A stretch of DNA of 64,000 nucleotides from Apostichopus japonicus (taxonomy: Eukaryota > Echinodermata > Holothuroidea > Aspidochirotida > Stichopodidae): positions 4,028,001 to 4,092,000 of the forward strand of contig NC_092566.1 of assembly GCF_037975245.1 (NCBI RefSeq), given 5' to 3'. Of this stretch, positions 54,366 to 64,000 are shown piece after piece (position 1 is the first letter of the stretch; every line of letters starts with the position of its first letter). Made by a program: the position numbers and the translations under genes. The notes below the pieces were generated by a model, which was not told the DNA's origin, did not search any database, and worked only from the letters and a program-made list of their open reading frames with translations.

Positions 54366-57300
54366 AAGCCTCACTGTGATAAGAAGGTGCAAAATATTCA
54401 CAAAATCGCTGAATATTCATAAGATCCTTAATTATTCATAAACCAGGTATTATAAACAAAACCTTGGATCCTCTTCAAAGTTTTTGAAGGTCGTCACCCG
54501 ATTTCCCGTATTAATTGCCAAAAAATGTGTGAGGTGGAAAGTGCAGCTCTTATCTGACTGGCAACAATAAACATTTTCAAAACACATGAACAAGAGGATA
54601 AGCTTGTTATAAGGTAAGAAAGTGAGATGAGTTTAATGTTACAATTCACTTAAGATGATTTACATATGATAAGACACCATTTTTTGGAATATAGCAATTT
54701 TCACAGGTTTGTTAAAATAATTTTCTGCTGAAGATGTAAAAGATGGAAGACATGGAACCAAAAGAAGAAAAGATTTAAACAAAAATATATTAAAAACAAT
54801 AATGTACTCTAAGTTCTTTTATTTTACAGAAATCTAAACTAAATCGAAAGACTTAGTATTAAGTACTACTTAACTACAAAAATAAAAAGTTTCTTATTAT
54901 GTTTAAATAAACCAAAGGAGAATAGTCAAAGATATGGAAGCTAAGAGACATTCTGTGGCTTTTAACCAGGGGAAGAAATCTGCATGAAATAAACAATAAG
55001 AAAAGGAGGGAGCTATTTCCCCCTTTTCTACTCTAAAAATAAAATGGAAAAATTATAAATAAGTGGGCAACACTGTTTTGGTTCCAGGATGTGAAATCAG
55101 ACACATCACCGATACATGTCAGTTTTTGCATGTGTAGTTGGGTTCCCCGAAGATCTGGGACTTTGCACTTCTTTATTAAGGCAGATACGTACGTTTTACC
55201 TGATACTGTGTATAGCAAAGTACACTGTTCAGGGAGATAAGCATCAGACCTCCAAAGTCAGAGACGGTATGGGATAACGATGATTAACTAGTTAACAAGA
55301 TAAACCTTGCAAGCAAACCAGTCAGTGCGGAATCTTATCTCAGGGTAAAGAGCCTTGCGGTATGGAGGGATGTTAAACTCTGACCTGCCAATATGTCTTT
55401 CACAAAGATACAGAGAATTACATCATGTTGTTTTTGTCCCCTAAATTAGGGAGATTTTGGGGAGAATAGGAAGAATCAGACAAAATCCTACTCAAACAAT
55501 ACAGTGATATCAAAGTAACAAAGAAACTTTTTTTCTGCTCTATGCTCAAGAAATTTTCCCACTCACTTTAGCACTGCAGGTTTACACATCATTCCTAAAA
55601 AGCAAAGTGGATATTCTTCACTTCTGTAATGTAGATATTAAAACACATATGTGTTGCTCATGTCTGATGGCAACTTGAACAAGATTTTAGAAATCAAATT
55701 TTATTACATACAATGCAGCCGGGGAAGGGGGGTTGGTGGGGGGTGGGGGAGAGCATGAGATTGTCTTGAAAACTGGGAGAGTTCACAAGTCAGTAAGATA
55801 GGAATAATGATAAAAATAGCAGACTCTACAATATCTAGCAGTTGAATGATTTTCGATAATTCAGTTCAAATAAATGTTGTTTTTAATACACCCATTCCAT
55901 CTTATGCATTCCACTATTCTAGAGTAAACAAGCATTTTACTTCCACCTTCGAAGCACCAATACTTTTTAATGACAGTTAATCCTTCTTTGTGTCAGAGAA
56001 TAACTGAGGCCAAAACCCTGCAGGAAAGTACTTCTTTGAAAACTTTTAGCAGTTGAGCGATTTTTCGATAATAAAACTAAATTCAACTTTATTAAATACA
56101 CACATTTCATCAGATTTATTCTACTTATTAGTATCAACAAGCATTTTTACAATTGCCATCCAAGTAATTTGCATCGTTAATTTAATTTTTCTTTGTCAGA
56201 AAATAATTGAAAAGGTCAGAACAGCGAGAGAAGCAATTTTTAAAAATCTTTTAGCAAGGCTAAGTTTTTAGAGTGAATACTGATCATCTTTAAAGGAAAA
56301 AGAGTATGTAGTAGTAAGAGCACCAGTTTTTGTGTTAATACTGAGAGTTAAACTTGACTTTGACAAAGAAAGTTTTTAAAAATTATAAGAATTAATTAAG
56401 TGGACATAACAGGCAGTTGCATGCAATAAATATTAAATTAATTCATAATCCATACTGTCCCCTTCAAAAAGTAAAATTTAAAGCTATTAATGTCAATAAG
56501 AATACATTTTATGGGGGTAATTGTATCAAGTTAATTAGTCTTGAGACTTAATATGCAAGCACAAATTTGAATTCTTGGCAATTCCACAAAAAATATGCAT
56601 TTAAAAAAAAACCCATGAAAAACCGTTTTCGTTGACAAAATGAACTATAGAATCTGAGATATATCACTGAGAAATGAATACTTTTCATACCAAAAGTTGA
56701 ATACAAAAATAAAATCTATATGTTATCTATTTTAAGTTATTTTCAATTGTTATGTACACCCTGAATACATCTGAATTAAAAGCTACATTTGTCAAGATGT
56801 CCCTGTCTGGAGTTGCTGAACCGCTCATCATTACAGATATAAACTTTGCTAACAGATTCTTGATACCAGTCAAGCTCTATTTTCTAAATCATATGGTTTC
56901 TTTACAGTAAAGGGAAGTAGTGTGAGCAGGGAGGTTAAGGAGGGGAGGGGGGAGAAGGGTGGGGAAGGGGGAGGTACAGATCCCCTATCCTCCTCTGGTA
57001 ATGTTTGTCGATCACACCTGCTGAGATCCTTTATGGTCTGCTTGTTTACAAGTTTGATATGAAAAGTTTGGATGGAATGTAAATCTTAAATACTGAGACA
57101 CATGAAATCATTTTCTAATTTGACTTAAACTATAATAAAACTATAATAAAACTAATTACTGGCAACCGACAATCAATAAATACCTCCCAATACAAGGGAG
57201 GAAAAAAATAACCACTGTTACTCAACTAATTCTTCCAAATATTTGCCTCTATGGCAACAGTGATACAACATAGCACAGTATGACACACAAAAAAAAGACA

Positions 57301-58352
57301 CGACACAACACTACCCTGTGACGAGATAAAGACACACATCACTCTTACAACAAGAAAGTAAAACAAAAACAACTAACTTACACGTATTGGTTAAATATGG
57401 AATTACTGTTAAGTTAGATCCACGATAATCCTCAGAGCTTGTTTTTTCTTTTTTTAACCATTTTTTGTTTGTTGTCCTTTATGCTTCACAGAAGACACAT
57501 ACATGAACAATCCCTGAAACTCTATTTTGTGACCTTGACTACTTCAAAAAATTTTCATAAACAGACAAGGGATATCCACTGGTCTTTTTTTTTCATCACA
57601 AAAATTAATTGAATTTAAAAAAAAAAAACATACACACAGACTCACATCACTATAGCAACACAACCAAAACAAATAAAATGTAACATGTTAGCAATTTGCA
57701 TAGTAGTGTCAACCTGAAGGCACTCTGAGGAAGGATAGGGTGCGAGAAAGTAACAAAGTTTAACACTGTCATGAAACCCAGGACGTTACAAAACTCAATC
57801 CTTAACGGATTAGTTCCGGAGAAAACATATTTTGGACAGATGAAAGAGGACGTATGTGTTGATATATAGCATGTTGGTGAAATTTACATTAAATTCCTAC
57901 AAATCCTTTTGTGAAAAGTGAACTTGAAGCAAATGGGTGTGATGTCTTGCATACTGACTTGTATCTGGTTTGTTTGATTTTATCTTTCACTTTGTTATTT
58001 TGTTCTTTGGATAGTGCTCCAACTTTACCTGAGGGGATGTGAAATTAATTAATATTACTAATTCATACTGAAGTGTACCCCAAATTTTGAAAAGAAAAAC
58101 TTTGGATGTAAATTTTGAAGAAATCATAAAAGCAAATTTTTGTCAGTGTACATCTATAACATCACACCTGTTTGATTCAAGTTCACTTCTAGAACAAAAC
58201 GAGTCAACTTCAAATGTTATTAAAGAACATGGAATGGTTAGGCCTTTAACAAAGAAGACAATGTGACTGAGGAAGTGAAATTCCTTAAAGCATCGAAAAA
58301 CCCAAAAATGCTTCTTTCAAAATATAGATCATGCAAGCCAAACCCAGAAGGG

Positions 58353-59234
58353 TCACACAACAAATGGATTCTGAATAATTTCAGTCGAAGGTCCAGTGTC
58401 AATTGTCTTCCTTCTGGGTCGAAAAATCGGCTTCTGTACCTTGCTGAACGAATTTCGGATTTTCCTTTTAGCTCTGCTGCCTGTCCGGCTGATGCGCTTT
58501 GCGTCACTGTTCGAGACGTCAGAGCCGGTGACTTTGAGCTTTTTGACTGGTTGTTGTTGGCTGGAGCCATTTCTCCCCCCCATGTACAAGTCGTCAAAAC
58601 TCTTATGTCTGACCCGTTTGTTCCAAGTTCCACTCTTTTCTTGGCCGTCGTCCTGTAACACCTTTTCCCCTTCTGCTTTGCTCTCCCACGAGAAAAGGTA
58701 ATTCTGCCCCGTTCCATCGTCACCTTTCGTAGTTGGAACTCCCTGATCTTTATTTGCATCACCTTTGGGAGAATTTAATACCCGATCATCGCCATTGTGT
58801 GGTAACGGGTTGGTTACCGTCTTCACCGTTCCTAAATTCTCGATACTTTTCGAGACATCGTCGTCCGCCTGTTTTTGTTCCCTGAAAGACTCGGCTGCTC
58901 CCTGATTGGCATATACTACATCTGTGGATAAACTTTCTGTCAATCTAAAACCATTTGTGTTTTTTGCTTCGACCTCCTCCTCACCATCATCTTTAGAGAT
59001 GCTAGAGTTATTATTTGCTGCCCCCTTTATTGCACTATTCCCTGTGTCGTCTGAAGTCGAGCTAATGCAAGCGTTGCTTTGCACATAATACTTAGGCTCC
59101 ATCTGGTATGGAGCGGGTCCTGTTACCGTGGTAACAACTGTTTTGGGGGGAATGATTGTGTGGTTGGTGGTGGAGGATATTGAGGTAGTTTTCTCCATGT
59201 TGGTTTGATAGTTGATGTCAAGAGTGGGTTCGTA
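58353..59234 (-). CDS. Receptor-like gene, last coding exon (cytoplasmic tail)
   Basis: 882 bp, 293 codons plus stop, entered in phase 0 after acceptor CACCTACAG. It begins YEPTLDINYQTNMEKTTSIS and ends IIQNPFVV. It is low in hydrophobic residues, with KGDANKDQG, VRHKSFDDLYMGG and a basic block RSRAKRK-like near the end. The length and normal codon use over almost 300 codons make it the most secure single exon of this gene. Confidence 0.88.
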   Translation of the reverse strand, partial: YEPTLDINYQTNMEKTTSISSTTNHTIIPPKTVVTTVTGPAPYQMEPKYYVQSNACISSTSDDTGNSAIKGAANNNSSISKDDGEEEVEAKNTNGFRLTESLSTDVVYANQGAAESFREQKQADDDVSKSIENLGTVKTVTNPLPHNGDDRVLNSPKGDANKDQGVPTTKGDDGTGQNYLFSWESKAEGEKVLQDDGQEKSGTWNKRVRHKSFDDLYMGGRNGSSQQQPVKKLKVTGSDVSNSDAKRISRTGSRAKRKIRNSFSKVQKPIFRPRRKTIDTGPSTEIIQNPFVV

Positions 59235-62200
59235 CTGTAGGTGAACAGAAAAATAAGCTATTCATCAAAAGAGAAAAAAATGTTACATGTGATCACATGA
59301 CTCCTCTAATTTGAGGGTGCAATGTTTGGGTCCTTATAGGAGACATAACAGCAACTTGAGAGAGGCACAAGTCAATAGATACTAGCACTGCTGTTACATT
59401 CTGAATAAAAACATTGCCCATGTCCCTCTCCCATATTCCTGCCCCAAAAAAAAAGAAAAAAATAATACAGTAGTATTATATTTTCACTTTTGTGTAAACA
59501 GAGGACATCCTTTCAAAAAAGCCATATCTTTTCTGGGCCTTGTTTACCCTCTTCAATTGCATGAGTTTTCAAAGATTTCAGAAACATCTGCAACATTTAC
59601 ATTACTTATATTTCAGACAAAAATCTGACCAACTGACTCACATAGGGTAAATCACTAGGGTTAGTGTTACTTCCATCAAATGGAAGTTCCATGAAAGCAG
59701 GGTTGGCGTAGAATTCTTCCACGTAATGTCCAGGGGGCATGTCCGACCCTCCATCTGTCCCATCAGGTTTGAACTTTCTGTTGTACAGAAGAAGAAAGGG
59801 GACGAAAAATCAGATGATTTACAGGAACATGCTATGGAGAAGTGAATAAATGAGATTGGTTGCAGAAAAATTGTGTGGTTGCACTAAGATGTAAATTTTC
59901 TTCAAACTGCATTAAAGCAACAGAGCCTGCCTCAATTGTAGAATAACAGTATACAACCTACTTTAGCGAGTTGACACTTCGCTCCTTGATCCACACAATT
60001 TTATATGCGAAATAGAGAAGTACACCAGTTAGTAGAGCTGTTTTCAATAGGTCGCCAGCAGGCCAAGTCTGGACGAATGACAGATTTCAATCTGGCCTGT
60101 CAAAATAAATTTATCAACCTACAAGCTTGCGCAAATTGGTCAATCTAGGTATAGAGACATTTCAATTCTTTCTGGATTCCCCCCCCCCCCCCACCAATAT
60201 TTCTCTCTGGCCATCGTGGTAAATTAATTGAGAAGCCCTGTATGCAGTCAGTCTCGGTGAAGTCTTTGTTCAAATGTCTTTAGAACTGTTTCTCTTGGAT
60301 TGGGATGACCACTTGTCCGACAGAATTTCCCAAATACAATTTTACATCCCATAATTGTGGAAAGAGAATGATGAATTCAGAATGAATCAATTGTAACATT
60401 ATGAACAAAAATTTGCTATTTTCACTGGATTAGGTCTTCACTAGGTGGTTACTTTAGACCACTGACTTTTTTTTTTCTCAAAAGATTGTTTTCTTGTAGT
60501 TATAATCCTCCTATATTATAAATCATAAATCAAATCCAACTTTATAATTTCTTTCCTTTAAAGATGATAAATATAAGCTAATTACACTGTTAAAGTAAAG
60601 GCCTGGTAGATTGAAACATATTCTATTACTTTTGCCTTCTAAAATCTCAACATAAACGACGAAATTTAGGCATTGACTTCAACGGTTTGCAAATGAATGG
60701 ACGTCACATTTAATTTGTGGGATGAAATGTTTTAGATCTCACTTATTAGGAGCAGCCAGATTATTTTATCCACCAAAGGAAGAAGGAAAGAAAGAAAAAT
60801 ATCTCCAAACTAAAATGAAGATAAATGAGTCTAATTAAATGCATTTAAATATTACATGTATGCCTTAGTTAGAGTGTAAACACATGTAACACACTGCAGC
60901 TTTTAGACCTGACTTCCTTCAGTATATATCTTTGTGTGGTCTTTCCTAGCATTGAGGGTTAAGCCTCATGGATTCCAAACAATACAACTTTTGTGATACT
61001 TGATCTCAGTTACATTTCCTTTGAGAATTCCACCTTGACTTAAGACAAAAGCAGTAAATAGGCGATTTTGACTGAGAAGGAAACAACACAACTATAGCAA
61101 CACGGTTAAGGGACTAATTTAGTGTTTAAACATTGTGTAGTAATTTTAAAGACTATCAACTATGGTTCCTGTGTACAACAACTGCTATGCATCTTTGCAC
61201 TGGTGTAGCAACTTGCCCATTTTATATAGCATTTGCAATGCCATACCTGTTACATATTCATATATACATACAGTATTCATATATACATATTCATATATAC
61301 ATATTCCTTATCACCAATTTGTGTCAAGATTTCCCTCACAAATAAGGAAAGGGGGGAAGTGGTTATTTTGTAAATCAGTTGCACTACTATTTTGTAGAGC
61401 TCTTTGATCCTGATAGGATTATTTCTAATCACCATAAAGCCTTCAGCTTCAGCTTCCTACCGGTCGACCCTGTAGACACACATTTCCTCACAATCTTGGT
61501 TTAGGTTTGGTTTCCTAGGGCTCTTTGCTCCACAGTGCCAATCAGTATTTATTTCCCTCTTGGCCCTCTAACTCACTCTGTACTATTAATTGTCAGCATG
61601 CTGGACCAACACTCAGATGAACTTTCAATAATCCTATAAACAATGATCCCTTTGAGAGATGGATTTGTGAATATTACTTTATAATCTAATTGTTGAGTGA
61701 TGAATTCAACTGGTCACTGAAAGGCTGTGAGGGAGGTATATCTTAAAGTAGCTTTAGGCGATGCTTTTATGAAACTGTGTGTGTAGCTTGACTTGTCATG
61801 TGTTCCTTTTCAAATAGTACTAAAGAGAAAACAGTTTAAGTTTTCAATATTGTCAAATTTAGGTTATATGGCGGTTCTTACGCAGTGTGACGAGTGTCCT
61901 GACTACAAAATGTGGAGAATCAAAATCAAATTTATGTTTTACCCTTCATTAAGGGGAAAATATTATTTATTTTAAGGTCCTGCAAATTTAGCTGATTTAG
62001 ATAAACTTTCACCATGAGTGTGAAATGCTCGATTGTAGAATACTTTTAAACCTAACGCCTGTACTGTCATCACAATGATATAACATTCATGACATCATAA
62101 CGTACAATGGTTAGAAAATCTACAAAAACAAACCTCAGGAAGGGACAGAAGGTACAAGCCATCACGATGACAGAGCAGGTCACCAGGCCTCCGACAGTAA

Positions 62201-64000
62201 CCATAGCAACCTCTAAATAAGAAGGAAAGGTGTCCAAAGGTGGCCATTCAGCTGTGAAAGTAGACAAATTTACAAACCTGTCAAAATTCTGTTCCTGCTT
62301 TTTTATGTTATAACAGTAATATAAATGTCTGAGAAATGTAAAGAACTTTCTTCCTCAAAATAAAAATATTCCAACCAAAATTTTTGAAATCATTCTTCCC
62401 AGTGTGCTAGAATAATGGGCAAGATCACAGATCACTTAAAATATTGATCTTTATGCTGGAAATATGCCAAGAGAAAATGTATACATATTTACGTTTTGTG
62501 GCAAAATCAGTTAAAAATAAGTTACACCGTCCGGTAGGTACACCTGGTTTTGAAAGTACTGAGCAACAACAAACGAGAATACCTTTAATATTATAATAGC
62601 AAGGAGTTGTTGACTTCCATTTCAAGGTTTAAAATGCAGTTCTGTTGTGGTATCACCACTGTACATGAAAGTGTATATACATAGTGGTAATTGATATATA
62701 AGAAAAGGTTTGGGTACTGTAAGTACACCCCACTGTGTTTAACTGTTATTTTTCTACTACAAATATGTTAATCAAGGAAGAAAATGTTAAATATGAAATA
62801 ACTTTGTGAATTAGCCACCAAAAAAAATAGATTCTCATTCATTTATTTTGTTTCATGGCGACTTGAGTAATCATGTGTGTTATGAGTAGAAACTTGTTTC
62901 ATACTGTATGGTAAAGACTTCATAATTGACGCACCATCGTAACTGACGCACCTTCGGATATAACCTAGGCCTACACTACAGTTGGCTTATCAATGAATGG
63001 GTCAATTTAGGGGTATGAAAGAACTTGACATGGCAGATGTTTTGTGGTCAAATTCTGCTCAATTGTACCTTCGGTTAGGAACAGAACAATAAATATTTTG
63101 AGATCATTACATTCCTGAGGAACTATTGAAAACCGCATACAGTTGAGTGATTTGGATTTTTTTGTTGATAGACATCGATAATCAAATCCTTAAGAGCCCA
63201 CCATGCTATACTGTACATTGATGCCATTTGACCGTTCCACACATTTCGCACAACTTCCACTGGTCACTGATGTGTGGAAGTTCTGGCCTTGACATTAAAG
63301 CTATTTTCTGGCTTAGTGACACTTGATCTTACAATTTGCCAGAAACATTTATAAAAAATATATATATATAAAACAGAAGACATTAAGAACAAAAGCACAT
63401 GCAAAGTTGGGAAACTATCATAAGTAAAAAAAGAAGTTAATTATGAATTATACCTATATCCTAACATACAGTGAGTCCCATGTTACTACTCATTATCACA
63501 TATATATGTTGTGTCCATGATAACCATATATGACATTAAGTCACTAATGCTGAATTTTATAATTTTATTTTTCAATCATTGTAGTAGCCATTTTATCTAA
63601 GAGTGGCACTATCAAAACAACCAACAGGGAGGTGGCATCATAGCAAATATATGAAACCCATGCTGATACTACAACATACTGTATTAGTGGGCTGCTCCCG
63701 TAATACAGTATTCTTCTACATGTGTGTTGTAATTCAGTCTGTAGATTTTTTGTAACAACTTGCATTTTTTCAGGTGGCTATTTAAAGCAATTTGAAATTT
63801 TCAGCGTTAGTTTTAAAAGATAAATTATACTCAAAATGCTAACCCTCCATTTTATATTACTTTAATCAAGAGTTCCACTTGTACAGAACTTTGTATAAAA
63901 AGTAGCTTAGATCAAAAACCGGTGTTGCATGCAAGATCTTCTTACTTGTTATTGTTGTCGGTGTTGTTGCCTTTAATCCTAGTTCCTTAATACCAATCCG
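58353..64000 (-). CDS. Single-pass membrane protein, 3' part (runs off right edge)
   Basis: Exons 64000-63946 (partial), 62251-62134, 59777-59642 and 59234-58353 join in phase. The ectodomain end reads GLKATTPTTITTEWPPLDTF, a Thr/Pro-rich stalk as found after fibronectin-III or Ig domains (inference). One membrane span follows (about VAMVTVGGLVTCSVIVMACTF), then the basic stop-transfer RKFK, so the tail is cytoplasmic. The tail, over 330 residues, is hydrophilic and Ser/Thr/Asp-rich. It has VEEFYANPAFMELPFD, a cluster of basic residues near the C-terminus (AKRKIRNSF, FRPRRK) and ends NPFVV, which fits a class II PDZ-binding pattern. I do not recognise the family; an adhesion or guidance-type receptor is possible. 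An alternative membrane-span segment lies at 59962-60068. Confidence 0.8.
59642..59777 (-). CDS. Receptor-like gene, juxtamembrane exon
   Basis: 136 bp encoding KFKPDGTDGGSDMPPGHYVE, EFYANPAFMELPFDGSNTNP and SDLPY. Acceptor TGTACAACAG, donor GTGAGT. NPAF resembles NPxY/F adaptor-binding motifs. Entered in phase 2, left in phase 0. Confidence 0.85.
59962..60068 (-). other. Exon-like segment with an alternative membrane span
   Basis: Open on the minus strand as TWPAGDLLKTALLTGVLLYF then AYKIVWIKERSVNSLK, a hydrophobic span with a basic stop-transfer. The donor GTAGGT leaves phase 2, matching the juxtamembrane exon. The full segment needs a phase-0 entry, which neither upstream exon gives. A shorter version (59962-60037, after AAAACAG) has phase-1 entry and would replace exon 62134-62251. 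Confidence 0.4.
62134..62251 (-). CDS. Receptor-like gene, transmembrane exon
   Basis: 118 bp encoding EWPPLDTFPSYLEVAMVTVG then GLVTCSVIVMACTFCPFL. Acceptor CTTTCACAG, donor GTTTGT. Entered in phase 1 and left in phase 2, consistent with both neighbours. Confidence 0.82.
63946..64000 (-). CDS. Receptor-like gene, ectodomain exon (partial at right edge)
   Basis: Open to the window edge as IGIKELGLKATTPTTIT with a GTAAGA donor in phase 1. The Gly-containing strand followed by TTP resembles the last strand of a fibronectin-III domain, but too little is visible to assign it. Confidence 0.65.

Larger units (their letters stand above)
52441..58352. other. Spacer and presumed 3' UTR of the right-hand gene
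   Basis: About 5.9 kb of AT-rich sequence between convergent genes (eIF4E plus, receptor gene minus). It contains the 55-bp minisatellite at 52790-53060, copy 2 of the dispersed repeat at 54014-54365, poly-C and G-runs, and no supported coding exon. Confidence 0.55.

Overview
This is a window from an animal nuclear genome. Genes are split into short exons with GT-AG introns, the sequence is AT-rich with many homopolymer G/C runs, and it carries tRNA-derived SINE heads, MITE-like elements, microsatellites and minisatellites. The proteins (two ABCG2-type half-transporters, eIF4E, a type I membrane protein) are metazoan. A marine invertebrate, possibly an echinoderm, is my best guess; that is inference only. 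There are no bacterial operons, CRISPR arrays, rRNA genes or convincing functional tRNA genes.

Layout. (1) 1-13016, minus strand: the 5' part of ABCG2-like paralog A. Five conserved ABC-domain exons (11-168, 1625-1777, 2234-2348, 3861-3920, 10326-10540) lie in the window and the rest runs off the left edge. Two upstream ATG-plus-donor segments (12199-12234, 12963-13016) look like alternative first exons. Its introns hold a 172-bp-period minisatellite, a repeated 178-bp unit, an A-rich repeat field and a ~200-bp satellite. (2) 13017-22732: a gene-poor spacer with one orphan exon-like segment (15062-15332). (3) 22733-42649, minus strand: a complete ABCG2-like paralog B, reconstructed as 17 coding exons with all phases matching and predicted at 630 residues. 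Its introns carry a hAT-type MITE with target-site duplication, a second TIR element, a SINE, minisatellites and two hammerhead-like motifs. (4) 45383 to about 52435, plus strand: eIF4E, with cap-binding residues intact but an unclear C-terminal exon. (5) About 52440-58352: spacer with repeats. (6) 58353-64000, minus strand: the 3' part of a single-pass membrane protein with a long, charged, Ser/Thr-rich cytoplasmic tail; the ectodomain lies beyond the right edge.

The two ABCG2 paralogs sit head-to-tail on the same strand. The four ABC-domain exons compared have identical lengths (60, 115, 153, 158 bp) and phases, which points to a tandem duplication. ABCG2 proteins work as dimers of half-transporters that export xenobiotics and metabolites, so A and B could form homodimers or a heterodimer (inference). 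eIF4E is the cytoplasmic mRNA cap-binding factor and has no evident functional link to its neighbours.

I did not find a clear new multigene system. The points most worth checking are the paired hammerhead-like motifs with compensating stem I (24593-24632 and 25553-25591), the alternative N-termini of paralog A, the missing ABCG2 dimer cysteine in paralog B, the second membrane-span segment in the right-hand gene, and the eIF4E C-terminus. All exon boundaries were read by eye from splice consensus, phase and family similarity; no alignment or search was run.
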